Part shown: piece by piece, positions 55,356 through 64,000 of the stretch
Numbering within the stretch: position 1 is the stretch's first letter
How the letters are laid out: every line of letters begins with the position of its first letter
Origin: JAGQRJ01 sp041402045
GTDB lineage: Bacteria; Planctomycetota; J058
NCBI GenBank assembly: GCA_041402045.1
Contig: JAWKSZ010000034.1
Span: 13,407 to 77,406 of the forward strand
Reading direction: 5' to 3'
Length of the DNA: 64,000 nt
Notes under the pieces: model-generated
What the model was told of the DNA's origin: nothing
What the model saw: the letters and a program-made list of their open reading frames with translations, nothing else
The model's database searches: none
Made by a program: the position numbers and the translations under genes

Positions 55356-55916
55356 GTGCTCTGGGACGTGCTCGGGACCCTGGTCGAGGACCCCTACCCG
55401 CGCGTGCCGGAGTGGCTGGGCCTCGAGCCAGGGGCGCTGCTCGCCGAGAAGGACCCCCGCGCCTGGATCGACTTCGAGCTCGGCGCCGTGGACCAGGCGA
55501 CCTACGCCGCGCGCTTCTTCCGCGACCGGCGGAGCTGGGACGCCGAGGGGCTGTTCGCCCGGATCCGCGCGGCCTACGCCTGGCGCCCCGGCGCCGAGGC
55601 GTTGGTGGCCGAGCTCGCCGCGCGCGGCGTGGAGCAGCACGCGCTGAGCAACTACCCGGTGTGGTACCAGTGGATCGAGGCGCGGCTGGGGGTCGCGCGC
55701 TACGTGCCCTGGAGCTTCGTGAGCTGCCGGCGCGGGGTGCGCAAGCCCGACCCGGAGGCCTTCGCCGGCGCGCTGCGCGAGCTCGGGGTCGCGCCCGGGG
55801 ACGTGCACTTCGTGGACGACCAGCCCGCCAACCGGCGCGCCGCCGAGGCGCTGGGGATCCCCAGCTACGACCCGCAGGACCTCTCTGCGCTCGCACGGGC
55901 GCTGGGCGGGCTGTAG
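55356..55916 (+). CDS. HAD-superfamily hydrolase-like protein
   Basis: About 186-190 residues with HAD motif I VVLWDVLGTLVED, motif II Ser/Thr in HALSNYP, motif III Lys in RRGVRKPDPEAF and motif IV VDDQPANRRAAEALG. In motif I the second Asp (D-x-D) is Leu, so it lacks the acid/base residue of phosphatases; haloacid-type or non-enzymatic roles are possible. GTG 55356 is the first standard start, but it truncates the first strand. CTG 55344 would overlap the preceding stop as CTGA, in keeping with the other overlaps of this operon. The gene ends eight bases before the convergent kinase gene. Confidence 0.8.
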   Translation: MLWDVLGTLVEDPYPRVPEWLGLEPGALLAEKDPRAWIDFELGAVDQATYAARFFRDRRSWDAEGLFARIRAAYAWRPGAEALVAELAARGVEQHALSNYPVWYQWIEARLGVARYVPWSFVSCRRGVRKPDPEAFAGALRELGVAPGDVHFVDDQPANRRAAEALGIPSYDPQDLSALARALGGL

Positions 55917-55923
55917 CCGGCGG

Positions 55924-57750
<1,827 letters not shown>

Positions 57751-57764
57751 GCGCCGTCCTGCGC

Positions 57765-59966
57765 TCAGCGTCGCTGCTGCTGCAGTTTCTGCAGCTGCGC
57801 GAGGACGCTCTTGATCGCCTGGCTGGCGCTGGTCGGAATGTCGCGCTCGATGAACGCCTGGAGCCGGTCCTTGGGGACGTACTGCAGGGAGAGCGCGACC
57901 TTCAACACGAGGGACTGCTCAGCGGGCTGGAGGGTGCTGCCGAAGGTGCCCAGCACGCTCTTCCACTCGCGCAGACCCTCCTCGGCCTGCTTGAGCATGA
58001 GCAGGGCGGTGCCCTTGCCGATCCGAGCCTGGTTCCGCACGTCCGAGCGGCCCATGCGGTCCCCCGAGCGGATCGCGACCTCGAACAGCCCGGCGGCCTG
58101 GCTGGGCTGGCCGAGCTGCAGGAACTGCTCGGCGTGGGACACGATCAGGTCCAGGTTGGTGGGCTGCAGCTCTCGCGCCAGGCGCATCATGTGGGCCATC
58201 TCGCGCATGCGCTCGAGGTAGTGGTTCTGCTTCTGCTGCTGGTTCGCGACCCGGGCCTGGGCGGCATAGAACACCACCGCAGCCTGGAGGCAGCTCGGCT
58301 CGAGGGGGGCGTCCTTCAAGACGTGGGGCAAGAGCTTGCTGCTCAGGACCAGCCCCTGCTGCAGCGCCTGAGGGTTGGCGTTGCCCGTCGCGAGGAAGGC
58401 CAGGAGGGCGTAGAGGTCGAGGTAGCGGTTGCCGGTGGTGCCCTGCTCCAGGACACGGCGGGTCACTGCGTCGCGGGCGGACTGTTCCTCGCTCGCGGTG
58501 GGGTTCGAGAGCGCGAAGAACTCGCGGGCGGGGCTCCCCTCGGGCGCCTGCTGGAGCTTGGGCGCGACGGCCTGGACCTGTTCCGGCGACTGCCCCAGGA
58601 TCGCGGAGAGGAACTGGCTCATGAGCAGGTCGTAGTCGACCGTGTCCCCGATCTGCAGCGCCCCAGCCAGGGTCGCCGACTCCTGGTAGCGCCCGCGGAT
58701 CCGCAGCAGGTCGACCCGCATGCGGTCCGTGCGCGTGTCCTCCACCTGAGCCAGGAGCTCGATCACCTGGTCCAGGACCAGGGCCGTCTGGCCCGTGGGA
58801 TCGAGGGACTGCACGCTCAGGCGCTGGTTGGTCTGCTCGAGGCGCAGGGCCTGCTCCTGCAGCTCCTGCCACTTGCGGGTCAGGTCCCGGACCTGATCGG
58901 TGGCGCGATCCCGCTCGTCTCGCACCCGCCGCTGGGCGTTCTCGGCCTGTTGGACCTGACTCTCGAGCCGGGCCTTGGTCTGCTCCAGGCCCTCGACCTG
59001 GGCCTCGAGGGCGCGCTCGTGCTCGTTCGCGCGGTCCTGCACGCGCTCCAGCGTCGTGCGGTAGCGCAGCGCGAGGGTGATCGGGATCGCGAGGCTCAGC
59101 GCCCAGATCAGGGCCAGGAGGCCCGCGAGCACGACGGGCACGCCGCCGCTCTTGCCCTCCGCCGCCCGGCGCAACGACTTCGCCATGGCCGCCGCGCTGG
59201 CGGGCCGCTTGCGCGGGTTCTGCGCCAGGGCCCCCAGGCAGATCGACTCGACCTTGGAGTGGATCCCGGCGGTGAGCCGCGAGGGCGGGATCAACTGCCC
59301 GGCGAGGATCGTGTCCGCGAGCTCTTGGGTCGAGCGCCCGCTGTAGGGCGGGCGACAGCACAGCAGCTCGTAGAGGATCGCGCCCAGGGCGTAGACGTCG
59401 GTGCGCACGCCGGGGCGCTCGCCGCGGATCTGCTCCGGCGCTTGATAGGGCGTGGTGTTGGTCCCCGCGGCGGAGACCGAGGGGCCGAGGCCCAGGTCGA
59501 GGACCTTGCCGCGGTTGCGCGGGTCGATCACGACGTTCGCCGGCTTGAGGTCGCGGTGCAGGATCCCCGCCTGGTGCGCGCGCTCGAGGGCGTCGGCCAG
59601 GTCGGCCACCAGCCGCGCCGCGTCCTTGGAGTCCATGGGGCCGTGGGTGCTCAGCCGCTCCTGCGCGGTCGAGCCCTCGACGTGTTCGCTGACCACGTAG
59701 AGCCGATCCTTCTCCAGCCCGAAGTCCACCGGGACCACGATCCCGGGGTGGTTCAAGCGCGAGACGATCTGGATCTCCTGGCGGATCCGCGCGACCTCTT
59801 CGGGGGGGATCCGCCGCTGGAACCACTTGAGCGCGAACACCGTGTCGTTGCCCGGGATCCGCGCCACGTAGGCCGGGCCGTGGGTGCTCTGGCCGAGCTG
59901 AGCGGTGAGCTGATACGGGCCCACGGTGCGCAGCGGAATGCGCGGAATGTCATGACTGCTGGGCAC
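57765..59966 (-). CDS. Transmembrane Ser/Thr protein kinase, unusual glycine loop
   Basis: 733 residues. The kinase core has an altered glycine loop (LGQSTHGPAYVA, residues 24-35, the middle Gly is Ser), Lys47 in FALKWF, HRDLKPAN (137) and DLG in place of DFG (157-159). It may still be active since Lys, HRD and the Asp of DLG are kept. The membrane helix is near 268-292. A long coiled coil (about 300-370, VEGLEQTKARLESQVQQAENA) and TPR-like repeats (to the end) follow, with a low-complexity PEQVQAVAPKLQQAPEG segment. It lies between the pseudokinase and the 608-residue kinase in the same operon. Confidence 0.9.
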   Translation of the reverse strand: MPSSHDIPRIPLRTVGPYQLTAQLGQSTHGPAYVARIPGNDTVFALKWFQRRIPPEEVARIRQEIQIVSRLNHPGIVVPVDFGLEKDRLYVVSEHVEGSTAQERLSTHGPMDSKDAARLVADLADALERAHQAGILHRDLKPANVVIDPRNRGKVLDLGLGPSVSAAGTNTTPYQAPEQIRGERPGVRTDVYALGAILYELLCCRPPYSGRSTQELADTILAGQLIPPSRLTAGIHSKVESICLGALAQNPRKRPASAAAMAKSLRRAAEGKSGGVPVVLAGLLALIWALSLAIPITLALRYRTTLERVQDRANEHERALEAQVEGLEQTKARLESQVQQAENAQRRVRDERDRATDQVRDLTRKWQELQEQALRLEQTNQRLSVQSLDPTGQTALVLDQVIELLAQVEDTRTDRMRVDLLRIRGRYQESATLAGALQIGDTVDYDLLMSQFLSAILGQSPEQVQAVAPKLQQAPEGSPAREFFALSNPTASEEQSARDAVTRRVLEQGTTGNRYLDLYALLAFLATGNANPQALQQGLVLSSKLLPHVLKDAPLEPSCLQAAVVFYAAQARVANQQQKQNHYLERMREMAHMMRLARELQPTNLDLIVSHAEQFLQLGQPSQAAGLFEVAIRSGDRMGRSDVRNQARIGKGTALLMLKQAEEGLREWKSVLGTFGSTLQPAEQSLVLKVALSLQYVPKDRLQAFIERDIPTSASQAIKSVLAQLQKLQQQRR

Positions 59967-60021
59967 GAGGTCACGATAACCCCCGGCCCAGGCGCGTGCA
60001 CGAGCGGTGCCAGCGCCCTCG

Positions 60022-61938
60022 CTAGCGGCGGTGGTAGGCGCCGAGGAGCTCCGAGGCGACGGTCGAGTCGCGCTCCTTCAGCGCGGAGAAGGCGAACTCC
60101 ACCGCCTGGGGACCGAAGGCTTCGAGCGCGCGGAGCTGCTCCAGCGCCCGCGCGTCGTCGCCAGAGAGGGCCAGGGCCACGACGTACCAGGCCAGGGCCT
60201 CGGCCGTCCCCCGGTCCCCGGCGGGGAACATGCGCAGCGAGCGCTCGAGGCCCGCCAGCGCCAGCCAGGGCTGGCCGACCTCGACGTAGCTCTTGCCTTC
60301 GTAGACCCAATAGGCCGGGTTGGGGCAGAGGTCCCGCGCGCTGGCCAGGTCGCGCATGAACGCGCGCGCGACCTCGGCGTCCTGGCGCTGGCCCTGGGTC
60401 CAGTGCGAGTAGAGCGCGTGGCTGCGCCGGTAGAGCCCGGACTCCCAGGCCGGGTAGGCGCGCACCAGGCGGTCCCAGTGCGCGATCAGCGCGCGCCGCT
60501 CGGGCTCTGGCGCGGGGCGGGGGGGCGCGGTCACCGTGGCCTGGATCGCAGGCGAGAGCGCCCCCTGCCGCGCGGCCTGGGTCAGGCTCTGCCGCGCGCT
60601 CTCGCTGCGGCCGGCGAGCAGCCCGCGGGCCCAGTCCGCCTCGGGGGTCCCCGCGCGTTGGCTGAGCTCCTCCAGCGCCTGGCGCGCCCCGCTGCGACCG
60701 GACGCCTCCAGGCACAGGGCTCGGAGCGCGGCGTCCGCGGGCGAGAGCCCCGCGGGGTCCACGCGCTCGTAGGCGGCCAACGCCTGCTGGGGCTGTCCAA
60801 GGAACCACCCGTAGCGCCCGCGCAGCACGTCGGCCTCGGCGCCCGCGGGGAGCGCCTCCAGCCAGCGCCCGACCAGCGCGCGCCCCACGAGCCGGGGCTC
60901 GAGCAGCGCGCGCTGCAGCTCCACCAGGGCCTCGAGCTCGCTCCGGCGACCTTCGTCGCGTGGAGGGGCGGGGGGCTCGAGCGGCTCGCGCTCGAGCTCG
61001 GCCAGCGCGGTCTGCACGGCGCGCACGCGCTCGGCGACGGCGTCGCGCTCGGACTCTCGCTGGCTGAGGAGCTGCGCGCGCTCCTGGGCGCCGCGGGCCG
61101 CGGACGAGGCCAAGGCGCCCGCGGCCCCGCACAGCCCGAGCAAGGCCGCGGTCGCGACCCACACCACGGGGTGCACGGCGCTCAGCGAGGAGCGCGGGCG
61201 AGGCTCGAGGGCCCCGCGGAGCGCGACCAGGTAGCGCGTGAGCGGCGTGGGCTCCGCGGCGGTGTCCACCACGACCTTCCACAGCCGAGCCGGCACGTCG
61301 CGGGGGCGACGCGGGAGTTGATCCGAGGGCTGCGGCGCGCCGGTGAGCAGGTGCACCAGCAGGCGGTTCAGGGCGGCGGTGTCGGGGTGTCGTCCGGTGA
61401 GCGCGGGCTCCAGGCTCAGGCCGACCTCCAGCAGGCACAGGCGCTCGCTGTCGAGCACGATCGTCTCCGGGTCGAGGTAGCCCACGCTGACCTCGGAGGA
61501 GGCGAGTTGGAGCAGCGCTTCGCCGGCGGTCAGCGTCCAGCGCGCGGCGCGGGCGGCGGAGGGAGGTGCGGCGCGCACGAGGTCGGCCAAGGGGGTGCCG
61601 GGGACGTGTTCGCGCACGACGTAGACCCGGCTCCCGTCCTCGCCGACGTCGAGGGTCGCGGCGAGGGCCCTGTGCACCACGCGGCTGCAGGCGCTGAGCT
61701 GCTCCTTGAGCTGGGTGTGGGCGGCGGGGGGCAGGGGCGCGAACAGGTGCAGTTGGCAGAGCGAGGCCAGGCCTGCGCGCTGGACGATGAACCGCGAGCG
61801 CCCGCCGCGATCGGCCAGCCGGTGCTGGACCTCGTACGGCCCGAAGCGGACGCCGCCGCCGCCGCGGACTCCGGACCCGACGGGGCCGAAGCTCGAGCCC
61901 GGAGGCGAGGAGCGCTGGGACGGGTAACCGGAGCTCAC
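60022..61938 (-). CDS. Pseudokinase-like membrane protein with TPR-like outside domain
   Basis: 638 residues with the same layout as the two kinases downstream, but with the catalytic signature erased. The N-lobe reads YEVQHRLADRGGRSRFIVQR where the G-loop should be. The VAIK Lys is missing (LCQLHLFAP). HRDLKPEN becomes VGYLDPETIVLD (152-163) and DFG becomes EVG (171-173). HVPGTPLADLV and the C-lobe HPDTAALNRLLVHLLTG still align. A membrane helix lies near 258-280, then coiled coil and helical repeats (WFLGQPQQALAAYERVDPAGLSPADAALRALCLEASG region). It may regulate or scaffold its kinase neighbours. GTG 61938 is the in-frame start nearest the family-like region; the ribosome site is weak. Confidence 0.8.
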   Translation of the reverse strand: MSSGYPSQRSSPPGSSFGPVGSGVRGGGGVRFGPYEVQHRLADRGGRSRFIVQRAGLASLCQLHLFAPLPPAAHTQLKEQLSACSRVVHRALAATLDVGEDGSRVYVVREHVPGTPLADLVRAAPPSAARAARWTLTAGEALLQLASSEVSVGYLDPETIVLDSERLCLLEVGLSLEPALTGRHPDTAALNRLLVHLLTGAPQPSDQLPRRPRDVPARLWKVVVDTAAEPTPLTRYLVALRGALEPRPRSSLSAVHPVVWVATAALLGLCGAAGALASSAARGAQERAQLLSQRESERDAVAERVRAVQTALAELEREPLEPPAPPRDEGRRSELEALVELQRALLEPRLVGRALVGRWLEALPAGAEADVLRGRYGWFLGQPQQALAAYERVDPAGLSPADAALRALCLEASGRSGARQALEELSQRAGTPEADWARGLLAGRSESARQSLTQAARQGALSPAIQATVTAPPRPAPEPERRALIAHWDRLVRAYPAWESGLYRRSHALYSHWTQGQRQDAEVARAFMRDLASARDLCPNPAYWVYEGKSYVEVGQPWLALAGLERSLRMFPAGDRGTAEALAWYVVALALSGDDARALEQLRALEAFGPQAVEFAFSALKERDSTVASELLGAYHRR

Positions 61939-61981
61939 CGGAGCAGTGTGGCCTGGAGGTCGGCGCCGCGCCACGTGCGGG

Positions 61982-62684
61982 TCAGCGGCGCGGGCGCCAG
62001 TCGGGGAAGTCCGGGGGCAGCGGCGTCTGCGTGCGCTGGCAGATCTTCCACACGGTCTCGGTCGCCACCTGGCCCAGGGCGGTCTCGGTGCCCACGAAGC
62101 GCATGAGTGTGGGCAGGCACTGGGGGTTCCCGGCGTAGGGCAGGGCCCGCAGGCAGGCCTCGTGTACGTCGCGGCCCGACGTGATGTCCGGCGCGTCCAG
62201 GCGCCCGACCAGCAGCGGGGCCGAGCCCTCGACCGCCCCCAGCGCCGCGGCGGTGGTCTTGGCGACCGCGGTGTCGTCGTCGCTGAGCAGCGACCACAGG
62301 GCGTCCTGGGCCCGGGCGTCATGGAGCTGGCGCACGAGGCCCATGGCTGCGGCGCGGCGGGTGGCGGCGTCGTGGGAGCTCGCGGCCTCGAGCAGGTCCG
62401 CAGGGCTTGGGCGAGCTGCTGCGCCCCAGCTCGCGGGCCGCGCCGATCCGCTCGGCGAGGGGGTGCTCCTGGGAGAGCAGCACGCTCTCCGGCTTGCGCG
62501 TCGGCGCAGGGAGCTGGGGGCGGTGCACGTCGGTGTCGGGGTCGATCCGCTCGGGGATCGGCGGCGCCGTCGCGCCGTCGGTGGGGCTCTCCCGCGGCGG
62601 CGTCAGGTTCATCACCACGGCGGGCGGCACCACCACCAGCAGCATGACGCCCACCGCGATCGGGACCAGGGCGAGCTGGACCAT
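61982..62684 (-). pseudogene. Membrane-anchored HEAT-repeat protein with one frameshift
   Basis: ATG 62684 opens a membrane segment (LALVPIAVGVMLLVVVPPAVVM) followed by a Pro-rich linker. Near 62410 the frame slips by one base. The next frame gives DLLEAASSHDAATRRAAAMGLVRQLHDARAQDALWSLL (shown in part, 62400-62290) and further HEAT-like units (VAKTTAAALGAVEGSAPLLVGRLD; HEACLRALPYAGNPQCLPTLMRFV) to the stop at 61982. In total about 234 residues. The plan (helix, then outside solenoid) echoes the HEAT gene at 42352. It is probably the first gene of the kinase/pseudokinase operon, 43 bases before it. Confidence 0.65.
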
Positions 62685-62840
62685 GCAGGGATCCGATCGG
62701 GCGGATCCGTGGGCCTTGACCTTGGAGGCGAGCAGAGCCCGGTGCGGAACCGCAGCGCCCGCGTCCGGGGTGACGGACGCGGGCCTGGGTCGTGCGGGCT
62801 TCGATTTGGCGCCAGGATCGCAAGGGATGGGAGCCCCCGC

Positions 62841-63998
62841 CTACTGAGGGATGAAGCCCCCGCGGAACCAAGCGTTCAGCGCCGCAGCGGTGTAGTTGGA
62901 GTCGAAGCTGTCCCGGCTCTGACCGCGGATCTTCGCGTAGAAGTTCGCGTCGGTGCCAGGTCCGCCCACGCTGGCGTCGTAGGCCGCGACGGTGCGGTTG
63001 GGCTCCTCCCAGGGTCCGTTGGTGATCAGGTTCTCACCGTAGCCGTTGCCGGGAGAGACCGGCCAGTCGTAGACGATGTTGTTGGTGTAGGTCCCGACCG
63101 CCTCCTCCTCGATGCTGCGCCGGTTGGGGCTGGTGGTGCCCACGTGGGCCACCAGGTTCTCCTCGACCAGCACGCTCGAGACGTTGCGGAACTCGATCCC
63201 CCAGCCGCGGGGGAGGTCTTCGGTGATGTCGTTGGCCTCGATCAGCACGTTGCGGCAGACCTGGCCCGACGAGATCGGCCCGGAGTTGTAGCCCATGAGG
63301 ATGTTGATCGGGTTCTGGTAGCCGAAGTTGTCGTCGCAGACGCCGCCCGGGCGGACCTGCACGCCGTGGCTCGCAGCGCGGGTCAACACGTTGTGGGTGA
63401 CCACGAGGTTCGCGCAGTTGTACTGCAGGTAGATGTTGTGGTTGAACATGGTGGCTTCGGCGCCCGCGATCGAGGCGTTCCAGCCGTTGTGGTCGAAGAC
63501 GCTGTTCGTGACGGTGAGCCCGTTGAGCCCGTCGGCGTAGAGCCCTTGAGCGTGACCGCCGGTGTTGTAGGCGTCGACGATCACCAGGTTGCGCAGGGTC
63601 CAGTTGGTGCTGCCGTCGCCGTAGAAGTCCTGGATCACGAGGTTGGTGGTGTAGCCGTCGACGAGGAGGTCGTCGAGCACGATGTCCCTCGAGCCACGCA
63701 GCCACTGGACCCCGGCGCCGCCGGAGGTGCCGGTGTAGAAGCCCGAGTCTGGGTCGCGGGTGTGCGCCCAGAAGTGCAGGCCCACGAAGCACAGCGAGTG
63801 CAGGATCGTGGGGGTCCCGCTGCCGTTGTCGCTCTTGAGCGCGATGCTCGAGCCGGTGCGGAGCAGGGGGCGGGCGCCGGTGCCGTAGGACCACACGATC
63901 ATGGGCTCGGAGGCCGAGCGACCGCTCTTCTTCCAGCGCCCGAAGGCCTCGTCCCAGACGTCGCCCTTCTTCAGCAGCAGCCAGTCCGGCTGGTTGTC
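62841..63998 (-). CDS. Right-handed parallel beta-helix protein (5' end outside window)
   Basis: At least 385 residues; the frame is open to the window edge, so ATG 63902 is internal (preceded by DNQPDWLLLKKGDVWDEAFG). It has repeated short strands with Asn-rich turns every 22-26 residues (DIVLDDLLVDGYTTNLVIQD, NLVIVDAYNTGGHAQGLYADG, GLTVTNSVFDHNGWN, ANLVVTHNVLTRAASHGVQV, NVLIEANDITEDLPRGWGIEF). This is the pattern of a parallel beta-helix as in polysaccharide lyases and other extracellular carbohydrate-active proteins. It ends AWFRGGFIPQ. A signal peptide would be upstream, out of view. The exact activity cannot be told. Confidence 0.85.
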   Translation of the reverse strand, partial: DNQPDWLLLKKGDVWDEAFGRWKKSGRSASEPMIVWSYGTGARPLLRTGSSIALKSDNGSGTPTILHSLCFVGLHFWAHTRDPDSGFYTGTSGGAGVQWLRGSRDIVLDDLLVDGYTTNLVIQDFYGDGSTNWTLRNLVIVDAYNTGGHAQGLYADGLNGLTVTNSVFDHNGWNASIAGAEATMFNHNIYLQYNCANLVVTHNVLTRAASHGVQVRPGGVCDDNFGYQNPINILMGYNSGPISSGQVCRNVLIEANDITEDLPRGWGIEFRNVSSVLVEENLVAHVGTTSPNRRSIEEEAVGTYTNNIVYDWPVSPGNGYGENLITNGPWEEPNRTVAAYDASVGGPGTDANFYAKIRGQSRDSFDSNYTAAALNAWFRGGFIPQ

Positions 63999-64000
63999 GC

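Overview
The window is very G+C-rich bacterial chromosomal DNA with dense genes on both strands. It carries no rRNA, tRNA, CRISPR array, phage or transposase that I can recognise. The best taxonomic hints are a DUF1592-type heme-motif protein followed by a DUF1552 protein, five large Ser/Thr kinase-type genes with kinase-membrane helix-extracytoplasmic layout, DUF4388 proteins, a WGR/DUF1963 protein and a PafB/PafC-like WYL pair. This combination fits Planctomycetota best and Myxococcota second; the assignment is inferred from gene families only.

Layout. 0-6.3 kb: tail of an unknown protein, a Ser/Thr kinase, a CheR-type methyltransferase and two frameshifted DUF4388 genes. 6.3-14.4 kb: phosphoenolpyruvate carboxylase (minus), an exported protein, a zinc-ribbon membrane protein, a YtcJ-like amidohydrolase and three small genes. 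14.4-19.2 kb: a nitric-oxide response locus, qNOR norB and the iron-sulfur repair protein RIC on the minus strand, divergent from norR. 19.2-23.8 kb: a propeller/WGR/DUF1963 protein and a DGPF-ECF42 sigma factor pair. 23.8-29.7 kb: a tripartite RND efflux operon (adaptor, pump, outer-membrane channel). 30.0-38.3 kb: a stretch in which nearly every gene carries single-base frameshifts (thiolase, DUF418, DUF1552, VWA, GntR/FadR regulator). Only the DUF1592 gene there is intact. 38.3-43.9 kb: fatty-acid-hydroxylase-like protein, SppA, diguanylate cyclase, small membrane protein, FHA protein and a basic/HEAT protein. 44.1-44.6 kb: a nine-unit tandem repeat joined to a hairpin-rich element that has a second copy near 36.3 kb. 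44.6-49.3 kb: WYL regulator pair, coiled-coil membrane protein and a kinase. 49.5-55.9 kb: lipoyl/octanoyl transferase homologue, tatA, and a tightly overlapping operon lysS - RsbU-like phosphatase - STAS protein - CpaF ATPase - RsbW-like ATPase - HAD protein. 55.9-64 kb: a minus-strand cluster of two kinases, a pseudokinase of the same architecture, a membrane-anchored HEAT protein and a partial beta-helix protein.

Themes. Regulation by phosphorylation dominates: five kinase-type genes, an FHA reader, a partner-switch set and a GGDEF enzyme. The norR/ric/norB set forms a coherent NO-detoxification unit, with a candidate sigma-54 promoter and upstream half-site array in the divergent intergenic region. 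Three genes share a sigma-28-like upstream motif, and several others share a TAGACT/TATACT-type -10 box, two of them so close to the ATG that leaderless transcripts are predicted. The most unusual structure is the dispersed palindrome/hairpin element. It begins just past the 3' end of a gene in both copies and carries a tail of tandem repeats of different length.
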